A DNA stretch of 5,750 nt from an uncultured Brevundimonas sp. (GTDB lineage Bacteria; Pseudomonadota; Alphaproteobacteria; Caulobacterales; Caulobacteraceae), in NCBI GenBank assembly GCA_946481425.1, contig CAMLNT010000158.1:1-5750 (forward strand), in the 5' to 3' direction. Position 1 is the first letter of the stretch, and the number at the start of each line of letters is the position of its first letter. The position numbers were made by a program, and so were the translations under genes. This document shows positions 1 through 5,354 of the stretch, piece by piece. The notes beneath the pieces were generated by a model. The model saw nothing but the letters and a program-made list of their open reading frames with translations, was not told the origin of the DNA and ran no database searches.

Positions 1-303
1 GGCCTGCTCGCGCATCAGCCCCCAGACCCGAAGGCCGACGGCGATCCCGAGAGCCGCGATCAGCAGCAGGTTGAACAGAAGGACGATCAGGATCGGCCGG
101 CTGGCCGAGACGATGCCGCCCGCCTCGCCCGTCGCCGGAGCCGAAGCCACAAGCCAGACGCCGACGGCGGTCACGAGGGCCGCCAGTCCATAGACGGCGC
201 CGAAGGCGTAGCGGGCTCTGGAGCTTGTCAGCCATCCCAGGGCCCGCCCGGCCCAGCCGGAGGGCCTGTCGGCAGGCTCGGATTTCGCCAAGGCCGAAGG
301 CAT
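1..303 (-). CDS. ntrY: NtrY-type sensor histidine kinase, N-terminal fragment (runs off left edge)
   Basis: Reading leftwards from an ATG at 303, the frame stays open for 101 codons to the window edge. Residues 1-30 are polar and basic. Two hydrophobic segments follow (about 33-53 and 70-90), separated by a short loop, and the second ends in GLRVWGLMREQA. NtrY kinases have this topology: paired N-terminal transmembrane helices, a periplasmic sensor region, then HAMP, PAS and kinase domains. The LFNLLLIAALGIAVGLRVW stretch resembles the NtrY segment leading to the 'AGSRLH' region. In the family, NtrY is an inner-membrane kinase that phosphorylates NtrX in response to nitrogen or redox state. 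No catalytic domain is visible, so the call rests on topology, similarity and position after dusB. GAGG lies only one base before the ATG, a poor ribosome site; an in-frame TTG at 333-331 is a less likely alternative. The gene is probably co-transcribed with dusB, 56 bases upstream. Confidence 0.72.
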   Translation of the reverse strand, partial: MPSALAKSEPADRPSGWAGRALGWLTSSRARYAFGAVYGLAALVTAVGVWLVASAPATGEAGGIVSASRPILIVLLFNLLLIAALGIAVGLRVWGLMREQA

Positions 304-324
304 GCCTCGGCTATGGCCTGACTG

Positions 325-337
325 TGATTTCAAATCA
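325..337. promoter_or_regulatory. AT-rich perfect dyad TGATTT-C-AAATCA upstream of ntrY
   Basis: Between the dusB stop and the ntrY start lies a perfect odd palindrome: arms TGATTT (325-330) and AAATCA (332-337) around a single C. It sits in a conspicuously AT-rich patch within GC-rich surroundings, 22-34 bases before the ntrY ATG. The position fits an operator or internal promoter element for ntrY. It resembles an FNR/FixK half-site pair (TGAT...ATCA), but the spacer is five bases instead of the usual four, so I do not assign it to that family. No U-tract follows, and the loop is too short for a good terminator. Confidence 0.35.
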
Positions 338-359
338 ACAGTGTTGTGGCGCGAATGCG

Positions 360-1364
360 TCAGGCCGCCGCACATCGGCGCGACAGCCAGAGAGCGGCCA
401 GTTCGGCCTCAACCTCCGCCTGACTTTCCAGCCGACACAGACGCGCCTTGTCCGCCCGGCGTGTGGTCGGGTCGACTCCGTATTCGGACCCCTCCACATA
501 CCAGCCAAGGTGCTTGCGAAACATCTTCAGTCCCAGCCGCTCGCCGTAGAAGGCCAGGGACCGGCGGAAGTGACGCACGACGATGTCGAAGCGCGTCTCC
601 AGATCCGGCTCGCTGGCCGCGTCGCCCGCCAGACCCTGCTCGATCAGGCCGGCGATCCACGGCCGGCCCTGGACGCCGCGCCCCAGCATGACGGCCTCGG
701 CGCCCGAGCGCGCCATGGCCTCCTCCGCCGCGGCGGCGTCGGTGATGTCTCCGTTCACGACCAGCGGGATGCTGATCGCGTCGCGCACCGCACGGACAGC
801 GTCCCAGTCCGCGGCGTCGGAATAGAACTGCTGGCGCGTGCGGCCGTGAATGGTGACGGCCGTGACGCCAATGGCTTCGGCCCTGCGCGCCAGGTCCGGC
901 GCATTGAGGCTGTCGTGGTCCCAGCCGAGCCGGGTCTTCAGGGTCACCGGCCGGGACGTGGCCTCGACCACGGCCTCAAGGATGGCGGTCGCCCGGTCCA
1001 GGTCGCGCAGGAGGGCCGATCCCGATGCGATGCCGGTCACCTCCTTGGCCGGGCAGCCGAAGTTCAGGTCGACGATGTCCGCACCCGCCTTCTCGGCCAT
1101 GCGGGCGCCCTCAGCCATCATGTCGGGCTTGGCGCCCACCAGCTGGATCACCGTCAGGCCCAGGCCCTCGCCCACGGCCGCGCGGCGCACGACATCCGGA
1201 CGGCCCCGGGCCAGTTCAGCGGAGGCTACCATCTCGGTCGCGACGTAGGGCGCGCCGAGCTCCGCCGCCGTCTGCCGGAACGGCAGGTCGGTGATGCCGG
1301 TCATGGGTGCGGTCAGCACCCGGCCGGGCACCGTAACGTCGCCGATGGTCAGGCCCTTGGTCAT
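360..1364 (-). CDS. dusB: tRNA-dihydrouridine synthase, DusB type
   Basis: This 334-residue protein is an FMN-dependent flavoenzyme that reduces uridine to 5,6-dihydrouridine in the D-loop of tRNA in the cytoplasm. Visible family motifs in order are the N-terminal APMTGITDLPFR (19-30), the catalytic cysteine in NFGCPAKEV (Cys104), the flavin/substrate lysine in LKTRLGW (Lys143), the HGRTR motif (His173), VVNGDI (201-206) and the flavin-phosphate loop MLGRGVQGRPW (227-237). The C-terminal helical tRNA-binding region follows, with FRKHLGWYVEGSEYG. Length and motif order are complete for a DusB/NifR3 protein. I chose the ATG at 1364 because the protein then begins MTKGLTIGDV just before the barrel; an upstream in-frame start at 1430 would run into the MAPEG gene. 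The gene follows the MAPEG gene by 34 bases and precedes ntrY by 56. No strong Shine-Dalgarno is visible; AAAGGG lies about 20 bases upstream. The older name nifR3 reflects its usual place beside ntr genes. Confidence 0.95.
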   Translation of the reverse strand: MTKGLTIGDVTVPGRVLTAPMTGITDLPFRQTAAELGAPYVATEMVASAELARGRPDVVRRAAVGEGLGLTVIQLVGAKPDMMAEGARMAEKAGADIVDLNFGCPAKEVTGIASGSALLRDLDRATAILEAVVEATSRPVTLKTRLGWDHDSLNAPDLARRAEAIGVTAVTIHGRTRQQFYSDAADWDAVRAVRDAISIPLVVNGDITDAAAAEEAMARSGAEAVMLGRGVQGRPWIAGLIEQGLAGDAASEPDLETRFDIVVRHFRRSLAFYGERLGLKMFRKHLGWYVEGSEYGVDPTTRRADKARLCRLESQAEVEAELAALWLSRRCAAA

Positions 1365-1398
1365 GGCGGCGGCTGATAGGCCCTTTGCCGCCTGGGGT

Positions 1399-1818
1399 CT
1401 AGAAGACGGCCAAGGCCGCCCGCACCGCAAGCACCAGTAACACCAGCGATGCAGCCATGAAGATGGCGAACCGGACCAGGATCACGGAGGACAGGGCCTG
1501 CCACAGGCTATGCACGACCCGCAGGCCGACGTAGCTCCACGCCAGCCAAAGATTGAGACCCTGGCCGGCCCCGACGAGCGCCAGGGTGATAACCGTGGCG
1601 TAGAAGATCGTCGGTTGCTCCATCAGGTGATTGTAGTTGTCGGCCTTCCAGCGCACGCGCGGCGGCAGATTGCCTGTGATCTGGTCGCGCGGCAGGTTCG
1701 CATCGAGCCGCGTGCGCGCCCGGCGCATCGCCGGGATGCGGGTCACATAGAGCCACGCCCACATCACCATCGACCAGAGCACCAGCGCGATGACCGGCTG
1801 CAGGATTGGACTGTTCAT
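1399..1818 (-). CDS. MAPEG-family integral membrane protein
   Basis: A 139-residue, very hydrophobic protein. Four likely membrane segments lie at about 5-25, 67-86, 88-107 and 112-134, with a basic, polar loop between the first and second (RRARTRLDANLPRD). The signature ADNYNHLMEQPTIFYA (59-74) followed by YVGLRVVHSLWQ (96-107) matches the MAPEG superfamily pattern (Asn/Glu in helix 2, Arg and His-Ser in helix 3). Characterised relatives are glutathione-dependent transferases or peroxidases of eicosanoid and xenobiotic metabolism; the substrate of bacterial members like this one is generally unknown. The ATG at 1818 is well supported: GGGAGG at 1829-1824 sits five bases upstream, the best ribosome site in the window. 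The longer open frame back to 2076 overlaps ispDF antisense and is rejected. It is probably first gene of the leftward unit with dusB, divergent from ispDF. Confidence 0.85.
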   Translation of the reverse strand: MNSPILQPVIALVLWSMVMWAWLYVTRIPAMRRARTRLDANLPRDQITGNLPPRVRWKADNYNHLMEQPTIFYATVITLALVGAGQGLNLWLAWSYVGLRVVHSLWQALSSVILVRFAIFMAASLVLLVLAVRAALAVF

Positions 1819-1911
1819 CAAAGCCTCCCTGTCGCGGACGCTCCCGCCGAACGCCGCCTCTGTCAAACCGAGCGCACTCGCCATTCGCGGCCCGGATGCT
1901 AGAAGCGCCGC
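1819..1911. promoter_or_regulatory. Divergent promoter region between MAPEG gene and ispDF
   Basis: These 93 bases separate two divergent starts, so promoters in both directions are expected here or just inside the genes. Leftwards, TTGACAG (1866-1860) is a good -35-like hexamer, but no convincing -10 lies at the right distance. Rightwards, GCTAGAAG (1898-1905) is close to the Caulobacter housekeeping -10 consensus GCTANAWC, differing only in its last base, though no matching -35 is visible. If used, transcription would start at or very near the ispDF ATG at 1912, giving a leaderless message. The same AGAAG could instead serve as a weak ribosome site. Both assignments are tentative. Confidence 0.35.
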
Positions 1912-3048
1912 ATGAGCTTCACCGCCATCGTCGTCGCCGCTGGATCCGGAACCCGTTCGGGCGGACCCAAGCAATGGCGTCTGCTGGCCGGCCAGCCAGT
2001 CGTGCGCTGGTCGGTTGGGGCGTTTCTGGACGCCGGAGCGGCCGCTGTCGTGGTCGTCATTCCGGCGGGAGAACACGGCCGGGCCGCCGAGGCCTTGGCG
2101 GGCCTGTCAAACTGGCGAGCGGTGACCGGCGGGGCGGAGCGGGCGGATTCGGTGCGGGCGGGCCTGAACGCGGCCGACCCGGCTCTCCCGGTGCTGGTGC
2201 ACGATGCGGCCCGGCCGCTGGTGTCGCGCGGCCTCATCGACGGCCTGCTGGCCGCGGTCACGGAAACGGACGCCGCCGCCCCTGCCCTGGCGGTCGCCGA
2301 TACGCTGAAGGCGGCCTCCGAGGGACGGGTGACCGCCACGGTCGATCGCTCGGGTCTCTGGCGGGCCCAGACGCCCCAGGCGTTCGCCCCCGGCGTCCTG
2401 CAGCAAGCCTACGACCGCTGGACCGGCGCCTACAGCCCGACGGACGACCTCGCGGTGGTGGAAGCCGCAGGCGGCGCCGTGCGCCTTGTCCCGGGCGATC
2501 CCCGCCTGATGAAGCTCACCTTCCCGGAGGATTTCGCCATGGCCGAGGCCTTGATCGGCGGCCGGACCGCCACGCGCATGGGGTCGGGCTACGATGTCCA
2601 CCGGTTCGGTCCCGGCGACTCAGTGTGGCTTTGCGGGATCGAGATTCCTCACTCCCAAGGGCTGATCGGCCACTCGGACGCCGATGTCGGTCTGCACGCC
2701 CTGACCGACGCCATCCTGGGCGCCATCGCCGAGGGCGACATCGGCGATCACTTCCCGCCCAGCGACCCGCAGTGGAAGGGCGCCAGCTCCGACCGGTTTC
2801 TCGCCCATGCGGCAACCCTCGTCGCCGCGAAGGGCGGACGCATTGCCCACGTCGACGTGACGCTCATCTGCGAGCGGCCGAAAGTGAAGCCGAGCCGTCA
2901 GGCCATGCGCGAACGCATCGCCGCGATCCTCGGCATCCCGCTGGACAGCGTCAGCGTGAAGGCGACCACGACCGAAGGCCTCGGCTTTACGGGCCGAGAG
3001 GAAGGCCTCGCGGCGCAGGCCGTCGCGACGGTGGAACTGCCAGCCTAG
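1912..3048 (+). CDS. ispDF: Bifunctional IspDF: MEP cytidylyltransferase / MECDP synthase
   Basis: A 378-residue fusion catalysing two steps of the MEP (non-mevalonate) isoprenoid pathway in the cytoplasm. The IspD part (about 1-217) makes CDP-methylerythritol from MEP and CTP. It shows the nucleotide loop [10 protein letters not shown] (6-15, Arg15), Lys20, VHDAARPLV (96-104), RAQTPQAF (151-158) and KLTFPEDF (201-208). The IspF part (about 221-378) forms the cyclic diphosphate. It shows GSGYDVHRF with metal ligands Asp228 and His230, [17 protein letters not shown] with ligand His262, [11 protein letters not shown] (275-285), and [22 protein letters not shown] near the C-terminus. Both halves look intact and in frame. 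IspE, the intervening enzyme, is not in the window. Fused IspDF is common in Alphaproteobacteria. The ATG at 1912 begins [13 protein letters not shown], the usual start. Its stop overlaps that of the convergent downstream gene. Confidence 0.97.
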   Translation: MSFTAIVVAAGSGTRSGGPKQWRLLAGQPVVRWSVGAFLDAGAAAVVVVIPAGEHGRAAEALAGLSNWRAVTGGAERADSVRAGLNAADPALPVLVHDAARPLVSRGLIDGLLAAVTETDAAAPALAVADTLKAASEGRVTATVDRSGLWRAQTPQAFAPGVLQQAYDRWTGAYSPTDDLAVVEAAGGAVRLVPGDPRLMKLTFPEDFAMAEALIGGRTATRMGSGYDVHRFGPGDSVWLCGIEIPHSQGLIGHSDADVGLHALTDAILGAIAEGDIGDHFPPSDPQWKGASSDRFLAHAATLVAAKGGRIAHVDVTLICERPKVKPSRQAMRERIAAILGIPLDSVSVKATTTEGLGFTGREEGLAAQAVATVELPA

Positions 3049-3057
3049 GCCGGCTGG
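3040..3057. repeat. Inverted repeat holding the shared stop codons of two convergent genes
   Basis: CCAGCC (3040-3045) and GGCTGG (3052-3057) form a perfect six-base inverted repeat around a TAGGCC loop. The tetranucleotide CTAG at 3045-3048 gives the TAG stop of ispDF on the plus strand and the TAG stop of the hypothetical gene on the minus strand. A GC-rich hairpin can form in either transcript at the end of the coding region, so it may act as a bidirectional attenuator or 3' stabiliser. No U-tract follows on either side, so it is not a classical intrinsic terminator. Confidence 0.4.
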
Positions 3058-3413
3058 ATGTCGGTCACCTTGTAGGCCAGCAGCCGGCCGTCCTCGTCAG
3101 CGATCGAGACGTATTCGCCGACGGCGAACTTGTGCTCGCCGAGCCGGTGCACGGCCTCGTCGTCTTCCTGGCCGTCGGCATAGTCGAAGAACCAGTTGGT
3201 GCCCTTGCGGGCGAGTCGGCCTTCCTGCGGGTCCTCGTCAGGCGCGAAGCGGCGGACGGTGCAGCCGCCTTTGGAAGCCTTGTACGCCGTCTCGTCGATG
3301 AGACCGTCGCCATTGAGCGGCGCGACCAGCGCATAGCCACGATGGTCGTCGCCATCGGCGAATTCCGTGCCCGGATTGCGCGCAAGGCGCATGACGATGC
3401 GGCTGAGCGACAT
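3045..3413 (-). CDS. Conserved hypothetical acidic protein, 122 aa
   Basis: I do not recognise a named domain. The 122-residue product is soluble and acidic, with no signal peptide or membrane helix. It starts [18 protein letters not shown] and contains [15 protein letters not shown] (27-41), a single Cys51 in [12 protein letters not shown], then [11 protein letters not shown] (71-81) and an acidic stretch QEDDE. It ends with a beta-rich section ([27 protein letters not shown]). I have the impression that proteins of this kind are widespread as unnamed hypotheticals in Alphaproteobacteria, which a search should test. The ATG at 3413 is preferred because a purine-rich leader (AGGAAAGGGAAG) precedes it and the preceding open frame is antisense to the HD gene. 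Its stop overlaps that of convergent ispDF. It is divergent from the HD phosphohydrolase, so the two may share control. Function unknown. Confidence 0.8.
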   Translation of the reverse strand: MSLSRIVMRLARNPGTEFADGDDHRGYALVAPLNGDGLIDETAYKASKGGCTVRRFAPDEDPQEGRLARKGTNWFFDYADGQEDDEAVHRLGEHKFAVGEYVSIADEDGRLLAYKVTDIQPA

Positions 3414-3521
3414 GAGCTTCCCTTTCCTACAGCCCCGACTTGGTTCTATGGAGACGAAACGCCCGACCGGGCCCCCGGCTCCGCCGTTCAAACAAACTTG
3501 ACTGTAAAGGCGTTTCAAAGC
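3414..3521. promoter_or_regulatory. Divergent intergenic region with an 8-base dyad
   Basis: This stretch separates the leftward hypothetical gene from the rightward HD gene and must hold at least one promoter. Its right half (about 3487-3520) is clearly more AT-rich than its surroundings. TTGACT at 3498-3503 could be a rightward -35, but no good -10 follows. GAAACGCC (3456-3463) and GGCGTTTC (3509-3516) are a perfect eight-base inverted repeat 45 bases apart, a possible pair of operator half-sites. A GC-only palindrome (3467-3478) lies between them and is probably chance. No regulator can be assigned. Confidence 0.35.
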
Positions 3522-4145
3522 GTGGCCCAGACCCGCCCGAAGACTGTGTCCAAATCCAAGGCCGAGGCCCCGCGCGCATGGCAGCGCATGCTGTCGGGCC
3601 GCCGCCTCGATCTGCTCGACCCCTCGCCCTTCGACATCGAGATCGAGGACATCGCGCACGGCCTTGCGCGCGTCGCGCGCTGGAACGGCCAGACGATCGG
3701 CGACCACGCCTTCTCGGTCGCACAGCACTCCTGCGTGGTCGAGGAGATCGCGGTGCACATCCAGCCGGACCTGGACGTCAAATGGCGGCTGGCCGCCCTG
3801 CTCCACGATGCCTCGGAATATGTGATTGGAGACATGATCTCGCCGTTCAAGGCGGCGCTTGGCGTCAACTACAAGGACTTCGAAGCCCGGCTCGAGAACG
3901 CCATCCATCTGCGCTTCGGCTTGCCGCCGAAAAACCCGGTGGCGGTCAAGACCCTGATCAAGCAGGCCGACCGCGCCTGCGCCTATTTCGAGGCGACCCA
4001 GCTGGCAGGCTTCACCAGGAAGGAGTCGATCGGCTTCTTCGGCAAGCCGCCGGTCGGCTACGACCTCAAGATCGACCCGATGTCGCCGACCGCGGCCCAG
4101 AAACTCTATCTGGACCGGTTCGAGACCCTGTCGAAGGCGCTTTGA
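3522..4145 (+). CDS. HD-domain phosphohydrolase, YfbR-like 5'-nucleotidase family
   Basis: About 207 residues from the GTG at 3522, or 199 from the GTG at 3546. The HD superfamily metal site is clear: His62 and/or His69 in GDHAFSVAQHS, the paired His95-Asp96 in LLHDASEYVIGD, and Asp150 in IKQADRA. The string LLHDASE...GD..SP.K closely matches YfbR, a cytoplasmic metal-dependent 5'-nucleotidase that dephosphorylates deoxyribonucleoside monophosphates, so a nucleotide monophosphate substrate is likely but not proven. The conserved core begins about APRAWQRMLSGRRLDLLDPSP; the preceding residues are Lys/Arg-rich and probably disordered. No in-frame ATG precedes the core except Met23, inside QRMLSGR, so a GTG start is likely. 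AAAGG lies 11 bases before 3522 and GAAG three bases before 3546; the choice is uncertain. The downstream regulator gene begins four bases after the stop, indicating an operon. A much longer open frame upstream is antisense or out-of-frame shadow. Confidence 0.85.
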   Translation: MAQTRPKTVSKSKAEAPRAWQRMLSGRRLDLLDPSPFDIEIEDIAHGLARVARWNGQTIGDHAFSVAQHSCVVEEIAVHIQPDLDVKWRLAALLHDASEYVIGDMISPFKAALGVNYKDFEARLENAIHLRFGLPPKNPVAVKTLIKQADRACAYFEATQLAGFTRKESIGFFGKPPVGYDLKIDPMSPTAAQKLYLDRFETLSKAL

Positions 4146-4149
4146 TCCC

Positions 4150-5100
4150 GTGAGCGCGACGCCCGTCACGATCGGACTGTCGGCCGTGGCAATCGCGCCC
4201 GTGAGCGGGGAGATGGGGGTTCTGACGGTGCGGCCCCAGCCGGATGGCCCCGCGGGCCTGCCGGCCGGGCCCTTCGACGCGGACGCCCACCGGACCTTCG
4301 AGCTGGCGCTGCGCGACTTCGTAACGGCCCAGACCGGTCTGGCCATGGGCTATGTGGAGCAGCTCTACACCTTCGGCGACGCGGGCCGGGATCTGCCGCA
4401 GGCGGCCCGGTCGGATGCAGAGGCGGCGAGCCGGATCGTGTCGGTCGGTTATCTCGCCCTGGCGGCCGCGGCGTCCGATGTCGCCGCAGAAGGCGCCGCC
4501 TGGCGGCCCTGGCGCGACTACTTCCCCTACGAGGACTGGCGGGGCGGCCGGCCAGCGGTGATCGCCGCGGAGATCGAGCCGGCGCTGCGCGCCTGGGCCG
4601 GGACGGACGCCGCGCGCCGGTCGCGGGCCGAGCGCCTGTTCGCCCTGCGCGATCCCTCCGCGTGGCGCGACGAGCCGGTGCTGGAGCGGTTCGAACTGCT
4701 CTACGAGGCGGGGCTGGTCATTGAGGCGGCGCGGGATCGGGGCCAGCCACCGACCGTAGGCGCCGACGCCCTGGGCCAGCCCATGCGCTCGGACCACCGC
4801 CGCATTCTCGCAACCGGCCTGGGGCGCCTCCGTGGCAAGCTGCGCTATCGGCCTGTCGTGTTCGATCTTTTGCCCGAGACCTTCACCCTGTCAGCGCTGC
4901 AGAAGGCGGTCGAGGCCGTGACCGGTCAGCCGCTGCACAAGCAGAACTTCCGCCGCGGCGTCGAACGCGCCGGTCTGGTGGAGGGCACAGGCCGGCTCGA
5001 GACGGCCACGGGCGGACGGCCCGCTGAACTCTATCGCCGCCGGCGGGAAGTGGACGCCGAGACGGGCGCCATGGGGCTTTCGCTGCCCGTCAGCCGCTGA
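4150..5100 (+). CDS. NrtR/NadQ-like regulator: degenerate Nudix domain plus winged helix
   Basis: 316 residues from a GTG at 4150. The N-terminal part (about 6-110) has a Nudix fold pattern: TIGLSAVAIAPV strand, LPAGPFDADAH turn, a helix, GLAMGYVEQLYTFGDAGRD (63-81) and SRIVSVGYLAL (94-104). These are typical of NrtR-type ADP-ribose-binding Nudix domains. The catalytic Nudix box is lost: where REUXEEXGU is expected the sequence reads DFVTAQTGL, without the metal-binding glutamates, so it should bind rather than hydrolyse its ligand. The C-terminal segment (about 229-300: GKLRYRPVVFDLLPETFTLSAL...HKQNFRRGVERAGLVEGTG...GRPAELYRRR) is the NrtR-type winged-helix domain. About 115 residues lie between these, longer than in classical NrtR and closer to the alphaproteobacterial NadQ group. 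The expected role is repression of NAD-biosynthesis genes. It is translated right after the HD nucleotidase. No ribosome site is obvious; coupling is plausible. Confidence 0.82.
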   Translation: MSATPVTIGLSAVAIAPVSGEMGVLTVRPQPDGPAGLPAGPFDADAHRTFELALRDFVTAQTGLAMGYVEQLYTFGDAGRDLPQAARSDAEAASRIVSVGYLALAAAASDVAAEGAAWRPWRDYFPYEDWRGGRPAVIAAEIEPALRAWAGTDAARRSRAERLFALRDPSAWRDEPVLERFELLYEAGLVIEAARDRGQPPTVGADALGQPMRSDHRRILATGLGRLRGKLRYRPVVFDLLPETFTLSALQKAVEAVTGQPLHKQNFRRGVERAGLVEGTGRLETATGGRPAELYRRRREVDAETGAMGLSLPVSR

Positions 5101-5111
5101 GGCTCAGGGCC

Positions 5112-5126
5112 TGACCGCGGGGGTCA
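5112..5126 (+). terminator. Weak hairpin after the regulator gene
   Basis: TGACC (5112-5116) and GGTCA (5122-5126) can pair around a GCGGG loop, 11 bases after the stop of the regulator gene. The stem is only five pairs and there is no immediate U-tract; TTT appears 15 bases later. It might mark the transcript end, but termination by Rho is as likely. Confidence 0.2.
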
Positions 5127-5226
5127 CGTGGCGGCTCAGGTTTGACGGTGAGACGCTGCGACAAACGTCGCGACAAGACTGCGACTGTCGGCGCCACGGG
5201 CGTCGGCCGTACCCAGCCGCTAGCGG

Positions 5227-5248
5227 AAAAGGTCGCGCATTTGCGCGA
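5227..5248 (-). terminator. Candidate intrinsic terminator downstream of nusG
   Basis: TCGCGCA (5233-5239) and TGCGCGA (5242-5248) are a perfect seven-base inverted repeat around TT. Read leftwards, in the direction of nusG, this gives a GC-rich stem of six pairs with the tetraloop AAAT. CC and a TTTT tract follow (5230-5227). It lies about 107 bases beyond the nusG stop. Stem followed by U-tract in the nusG orientation favours an intrinsic terminator; the U-tract is short, so efficiency is uncertain. Read rightwards the stem lacks a U-tract. Confidence 0.42.
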
Positions 5249-5354
5249 GTCGACGGTCAAAAGCTGGACCCATGCACCCGCAGGCCAGGCCGCGCGGCGA
5301 ATGTCGCGACGGGCGCCGCGATCCAGATCGGTCTGAACCCGCGCCAGACTGGCG

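Larger units (their letters stand above)
5101..5354. other. Non-coding convergent intergenic region rich in short palindromes
   Basis: No convincing gene lies in these 254 bases between two convergent genes. An Arg-rich 64-codon open frame from a TTG at 5142 has no ribosome site and no recognisable domain. Several small inverted repeats are visible. CTGAG-G-CTCAG overlaps the regulator stop (5097-5107), TCAGG-G-CCTGA is at 5104-5114, TGACC/GGTCA with a five-base loop at 5112-5126, GCGAC/GTCGC with loop AAAC at 5158-5171, GTCGCGAC at 5167-5174 and again at 5303-5310, and CGCCAG-A-CTGGCG at 5342-5354 beside the nusG stop. They probably relate to transcript ends from both sides. Confidence 0.6.

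Noticed and set aside
325..337. FNR/FixK box upstream of ntrY
   Set aside because: The TGAT and ATCA half-sites are separated by five bases, not the four of the FNR/FixK consensus; kept only as an unassigned dyad.
225..1376. Long plus-strand open frame antisense to dusB
   Set aside because: The opposite strand encodes an intact DusB with all motifs; this frame is a compositional shadow.
1365..1392. GGCGGC/GCCGCC inverted repeat before the dusB start, possible start-occluding hairpin
   Set aside because: Repeats of GGC are common in this composition and the loop is long; no supporting signal such as a conserved leader was visible.
3467..3478. CCGGG-CC-CCCGG palindrome
   Set aside because: Short, purely G/C, with a two-base loop; expected by chance at this composition and not placed like a terminator.
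1806..3521. Very long plus-strand open frame running through ispDF in another frame into the HD gene
   Set aside because: Its upstream part translates to low-complexity Arg/Gly/Pro-rich sequence overlapping clear ispDF coding; only the last 200 or so codons match a protein family.
3414..4346. Minus-strand N-terminal extension of the 122-aa hypothetical protein, antisense to the HD gene and start of the regulator
   Set aside because: High GC leaves antisense frames open; the extension has no domain-like features and the internal ATG at 3413 has a purine-rich leader.
5142..5336. Small Arg-rich open frame, 64 codons, TTG start
   Set aside because: No ribosome site, no recognisable domain, and composition as expected from random GC-rich sequence with palindromes.
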